From: Christensenella sp. UBA4247
GTDB taxonomy: Bacteria > Bacillota > Clostridia > Christensenellales > CAG-1252
Assembly (NCBI GenBank): GCA_002395405.1
Contig: DGWX01000039.1
Location: forward strand, 1 to 8,698
DNA: 8,698 nt
Reading direction: 5' to 3'
How positions within the stretch are numbered: position 1 is the first letter of the stretch; each line of letters opens with the position of its first letter. Shown one piece after another: positions 6,477-8,698 of the stretch. The position numbers and the translations under genes are program-made. The notes under the pieces are model-generated. The model did not search any database and had not been told where the DNA came from. It saw only the letters and a program-made list of their open reading frames with translations.

Positions 6477-6821
6477 ATGGAAGAGAAAAAGATCAAACAA
6501 ACGGCAGGACGGGACGCGCTCGGAGAATTTGCGCCTCTTTTCGCGCATTTTAACGACGACGTTTTATTCGGTGAACAGTGGAACGATGAGGCGATTTCCG
6601 TTAAAACGAAGTGTATCGTAACGGTGGTGGCGCTCGTTTCCTCCGGAATTACCGATTCGTCGCTTGCTTATCATTTGTCGAACGCAAAGAAAAACGGCGT
6701 TTCGAAAGCGGAGATCGCTTCGGTTTTAACGCATGTCGCTTTTTACGCGGGTTGGCCGAAGGCTTGGGCGGCGTTTCGAATTGCGAAAGAGGTTTGGGGA
6801 AAAACGGAAAACGAAGGATAA
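6477..6821 (+). CDS. Carboxymuconolactone decarboxylase (CMD)-family protein
   Basis: A 114-residue, all-helical CMD/AhpD-superfamily protein. Seen: the core helix TKCIVTVVALVSSG (44-57), then SLAYHLSNAKKNGVSKAEI (62-80) and THVAFYAGWPKAWAA (85-99), which follow the family pattern of H, A, G, (S/T)xxEI and YxGxP. The only cysteine is Cys46, so the CxxC peroxidase centre of AhpD is absent and this is not an AhpD-type peroxidase. Its activity is unknown; related proteins include gamma-carboxymuconolactone decarboxylase, but no protocatechuate-pathway gene is nearby. It is the first gene of the operon, with GAGGAG (6465-6470) six bases before the ATG, and ends 13 bp before the flavodoxin ATG. 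CMD-family genes often lie beside or are fused to cupins, in keeping with the cupin two genes downstream. Confidence 0.88.
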   Translation: MEEKKIKQTAGRDALGEFAPLFAHFNDDVLFGEQWNDEAISVKTKCIVTVVALVSSGITDSSLAYHLSNAKKNGVSKAEIASVLTHVAFYAGWPKAWAAFRIAKEVWGKTENEG

Positions 6822-6834
6822 AAGGAGAAAAACA

Positions 6835-7335
6835 ATGAAAAGCTTGGTTATTTATTTTTCCCGTCCGGGAAACAATTACGCGGTCGGGTACGTGGAAAAA
6901 GGGAACACGGAAGTCGTTGCCGAATACATTCGGGAATTTACGGGTGCGGACCTCTTTAAGTGCGATCCTCTTCGCCCTTATTCCGAAGATTATATGACTT
7001 GTACGGAAGAAGCGATGGCGTATCAAAGGCAAAACGCGCGCCCCGCGCTCAAAACCTATCTCGACGATATTTCCTCTTACGACGTGATCTATATCGGCGG
7101 ACCGATCTACTGGGGCGAACTGCCTTACGAGGTCTATACCGAACTCGATCGATTGGATTTTAAGGGAAAGATCGTTTTGCCCTTCGCGACGCACGAAGGA
7201 AGCGGGATCGCGAACGTCGAGCGCGTTCTGAAAGCGAAATGTTCGGGAGCGACGGTCAGAAAGGGGCTTGCGATCCAAGGAAGCTCCGTTCGTTCGGAAT
7301 TCGCGAAAAAACAAGTAAAGAATTGGGTGGTATAA
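6835..7335 (+). CDS. Flavodoxin (Flavodoxin_4-like)
   Basis: A 166-residue FMN-binding electron carrier or flavin reductase partner, likely cytoplasmic. Seen: an N-terminal beta strand and phosphate loop, LVIYFSRPGNN (4-14), continued at GNTEVVAEYI (23-32), the split arrangement typical of Flavodoxin_4; the second flavin loop YIGGPIYWGELP (86-97) with Trp93 as possible isoalloxazine-stacking residue; and the third loop LPFATHEGSG (115-124). The length fits the family. ATG 6835 is chosen because AAGGAG (6822-6827) lies seven bases upstream and the flavodoxin fold begins at once; the open frame back to 6733 would overlap the CMD gene. The cupin gene follows after a single base, so the two are probably translationally coupled. 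Together with the aldo/keto reductase and FMN reductase-like genes it makes a redox operon. Confidence 0.93.
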   Translation: MKSLVIYFSRPGNNYAVGYVEKGNTEVVAEYIREFTGADLFKCDPLRPYSEDYMTCTEEAMAYQRQNARPALKTYLDDISSYDVIYIGGPIYWGELPYEVYTELDRLDFKGKIVLPFATHEGSGIANVERVLKAKCSGATVRKGLAIQGSSVRSEFAKKQVKNWVV

Positions 7336-7336
7336 G

Positions 7337-7756
7337 ATGAAAAAAGAATTATCCGCATTCCCGCTCGGGAAGAAAAACGACGAGTACGCGCAGTATTTCG
7401 TCGGTCAAAGTTATCTTGCACCGCTGAGTTTAGGGGCGATCCCGACTTTTAACGTAACCTTCGAGCCTGCCTGTCGGAATAATTGGCACGTTCATCACGC
7501 CAAAACGGGCGGAGGGCAAATGTTGATCGTTATCGCGGGCGAAGGTTGGTATCAGGAAGAAGGGAAACCCCCTCGCGCCCTAAAAGTCGGCGACGTGGTT
7601 GCCATTCCCGCAAACGTTAAACATTGGCACGGCGCGGCGAAGGACTGTTGGTTTCAGCACGTTGCGCAGGAGATCCCGGGAACGGAAACCTATACGGAAT
7701 GGTGCGAAAAAGTGTCGGACGAAGCGTACGACGCACTTTCGGAAGTAAACAAATAA
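7337..7756 (+). CDS. Cupin-domain metalloenzyme resembling (R)-hydroxynitrile lyase-type cupins
   Basis: A 139-residue single-domain cupin. Motif 1: WHVHHAKTGGGQMLIVIAGE (50-69). Motif 2: GDVVAIPANVKHWHGAA (85-101). Candidate metal ligands are His51, His53, Gln61 and His96. The same His-x-His, Gln, His set, the preceding VTFEP (40-44) and the following KHWHGAA are found, by recall, in the manganese-dependent Granulicella hydroxynitrile lyase GtHNL, so automatic annotation may call it (R)-mandelonitrile lyase. No cyanide-related gene is nearby, so the real substrate may be another small carbonyl or oxygenated compound; a non-lyase role is quite possible. The start ATG 7337 follows the flavodoxin stop by one base, and GGGTGG (7325-7330), inside the flavodoxin gene, is its likely ribosome binding site. 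It ends 17 bp before the aldo/keto reductase. Confidence 0.9.
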   Translation: MKKELSAFPLGKKNDEYAQYFVGQSYLAPLSLGAIPTFNVTFEPACRNNWHVHHAKTGGGQMLIVIAGEGWYQEEGKPPRALKVGDVVAIPANVKHWHGAAKDCWFQHVAQEIPGTETYTEWCEKVSDEAYDALSEVNK

Positions 7757-7773
7757 AGAAGGAGAAAACGAGA

Positions 7774-8604
7774 ATGAAACTGAATAATAGGATCGAAATC
7801 CCCTCCGTTGGGATCGGAACCTTTATGCTTTCTCCGAGCGAAGCTTACGACTCGGTCAGAGAAGCCCTGAAACTCGGTTATCGGTTGATCGATACGGCAA
7901 ACGCATACGTAAACGAAAAAGCGGTCGGCAGAGCGATGAAGGACAGCGGTGTACCGCGCGAAGAAATCTTTCTTTCCACCAAAATTTGGCCGAGCGAGTA
8001 TCTAAACGACGGCGCGATCGATGAAACCTTGGCGCGCCTCGGAACGGATTATATCGACTTGCTGTTTTTGCACCAGCCTTGCAAAAATTATATGCACGCG
8101 TATCGCAATCTCGAAAAAGCCTATCGGGAAGGAAAGATCAAGGCGATCGGCATTTCCAATTTCGAGGGAGCTTTTATCGAGGACGTTCTCGTAAGCTGCG
8201 AGATCCTTCCCGCGGTCATTCAAGTGGAAGCGCATCCCTACTTCCCGCAGGAAGAATTGCGTAAGACGTTGGATCGATTCGATATGAAACTCATGAGCTG
8301 GTATCCTCTCGGACACGGAGACCGCGCTTTGATCGAAGAGCCGATCTTCAAAAAACTCGGGGAAAAATACGGCAAAACTTCCGCTCAAATTTGTTTGAGA
8401 TGGCACGTGGATATGGGTTTTATCGCGATCCCGGGAAGCAAAAATCCCAAGCACATCGCGGATAATTTCGATATTTCGGATTTCTCGCTGACGAAGGAAG
8501 AAATGAGCGAGATCGCAAAGCTGAATTGCGGGAAACGCTACTATCACAGAACGGACGCACAGCTCGAACAGTTCGCCGCGTGGCGCCCGAATTTCGAGGC
8601 GTAA
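7774..8604 (+). CDS. Aldo/keto reductase
   Basis: A 276-residue NAD(P)H-dependent carbonyl reductase of usual length, folded as a TIM barrel. The catalytic tetrad is complete: Asp40 and Tyr45 in LIDTANAYVNE, Lys70 in STKIW, and His100 in LLFLHQP. Further family signatures: IKAIGISNF (122-130), VIQVEAHPYFPQ (148-159), MSWYPLGHG (174-182) and the cofactor segment IPGSKNPKHIADN (219-231). His227 stands where many NADPH-using members have Arg, so the NADPH/NADH preference is open. GAAGGAG (7758-7764) lies nine bases before ATG 7774; the longer frame back to 7624 overlaps the cupin gene and is rejected. Likely reduces an aldehyde or ketone, perhaps connected to the reaction of the preceding cupin. 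The closest class is the 2,5-diketo-gluconate reductase-like bacterial AKRs; the true substrate is unknown. Confidence 0.95.
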   Translation: MKLNNRIEIPSVGIGTFMLSPSEAYDSVREALKLGYRLIDTANAYVNEKAVGRAMKDSGVPREEIFLSTKIWPSEYLNDGAIDETLARLGTDYIDLLFLHQPCKNYMHAYRNLEKAYREGKIKAIGISNFEGAFIEDVLVSCEILPAVIQVEAHPYFPQEELRKTLDRFDMKLMSWYPLGHGDRALIEEPIFKKLGEKYGKTSAQICLRWHVDMGFIAIPGSKNPKHIADNFDISDFSLTKEEMSEIAKLNCGKRYYHRTDAQLEQFAAWRPNFEA

Positions 8605-8648
8605 AAGGCGCTTCCGCCGCTTTCGGCAGGTTTCAAAAGGAGGAAAAA

Positions 8649-8698
8649 ATGAAAAAAGTTTTGATATTATCGGGCAGCCCGAGAAAGGGTGGCAACTC
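8649..8698 (+). CDS. NADPH-dependent FMN reductase/flavodoxin-like protein (3' partial)
   Basis: Only the first 16 codons and two further bases are in the window. They read MKKVLILSGSPRKGGN, the first strand and GSPRxxGN phosphate-binding loop of the NADPH-dependent FMN reductase and iron-sulfur flavoprotein families. A near-perfect AAAAGGAGG (8635-8643 area) lies five bases before ATG 8649, and the gene starts 44 bp after the aldo/keto reductase stop with no terminator between, so it is probably the fifth gene of the operon. The subfamily cannot be decided without the rest. Confidence 0.85.
   Translation, partial: MKKVLILSGSPRKGGN

Noticed and set aside
6733..6834. N-terminal extension of the flavodoxin
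   Set aside because: It would overlap the CMD gene by nearly 90 bp; the AAGGAG before ATG 6835 and the immediate flavodoxin strand decide the start.
6649..7314. Minus-strand open frame across the CMD and flavodoxin genes
   Set aside because: It spans two solid + strand genes and their junction, with an Arg-rich translation and no start signals.
7624..7773. N-terminal extension of the aldo/keto reductase
   Set aside because: The extra 50 residues lie in another frame of the cupin gene and resemble no AKR; GAAGGAG precedes ATG 7774.
8616..8627. GCCG-CTTT-CGGC hairpin between the aldo/keto reductase and the last gene
   Set aside because: A four-base-pair stem with no U-tract; too weak to be called a terminator, and the next gene has a strong ribosome binding site just after it.
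1..8698. CRISPR array, tRNA/rRNA genes, insertion sequences, integrase or phage genes
   Set aside because: Looked for on both strands; no spaced direct repeats, cloverleaf, transposase motifs or terminal inverted repeats were seen.

Overview
The window looks like part of a chromosome from a mid-GC Firmicutes/Clostridia-type bacterium, possibly an uncultured gut lineage. The reasons are strong AAGGAGG-type ribosome binding sites, TTTACA/TATAAT-like promoters, a Rho-independent hairpin/U-tract terminator, TAA as the favoured stop codon, and plant-glycan hydrolases beside flavodoxin-type redox genes. The lineage is an inference; no rRNA or marker gene is present.

Left block (1-5326, + strand): a glycan-degradation locus. 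It starts with the 3' part of a CE2-like SGNH carbohydrate esterase. After a clear promoter comes a large protein that joins five predicted membrane helices to a complete GH36 alpha-galactosidase-type catalytic domain. This is followed 18 bp later by a GH127 (DUF1680) beta-L-arabinofuranosidase-type enzyme with its Cys/Glu zinc site. A strong hairpin terminator closes the block. Deacetylation, removal of alpha-galactose outside the membrane and removal of L-arabinofuranose in the cytoplasm would fit use of an arabinose- and galactose-decorated, acetylated plant polysaccharide.

Junction (5327-5512): the gap between the convergent blocks holds an orphan internal fragment of a NifS/IscS-type cysteine desulfurase. 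It carries the EHHAV segment but lacks the PLP lysine, the catalytic cysteine and any start region. It is read here as a gene remnant marking an old rearrangement.

Right block (5506-8698): a LysR-type regulator on the minus strand is divergent from a tight + strand operon. The operon encodes a carboxymuconolactone decarboxylase-family protein, a Flavodoxin_4-type flavodoxin, a cupin resembling the metal-dependent (R)-hydroxynitrile lyases, an aldo/keto reductase, and the start of an NADPH-dependent FMN reductase-like flavoprotein that runs off the window. The shared 104 bp AT-rich intergenic region is the likely LysR control region. The set suggests LysR-controlled reduction or detoxification of a small carbonyl, quinone or other electrophile; the substrate cannot be read from the sequence.

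Two points cut across the blocks. The membrane-GH36 gene and the lysR gene both lack a Shine-Dalgarno sequence, and each has a -10-like hexamer exactly six bases before its ATG, which predicts leaderless transcripts. No tRNA, rRNA, CRISPR array, transposase or integrase is visible.
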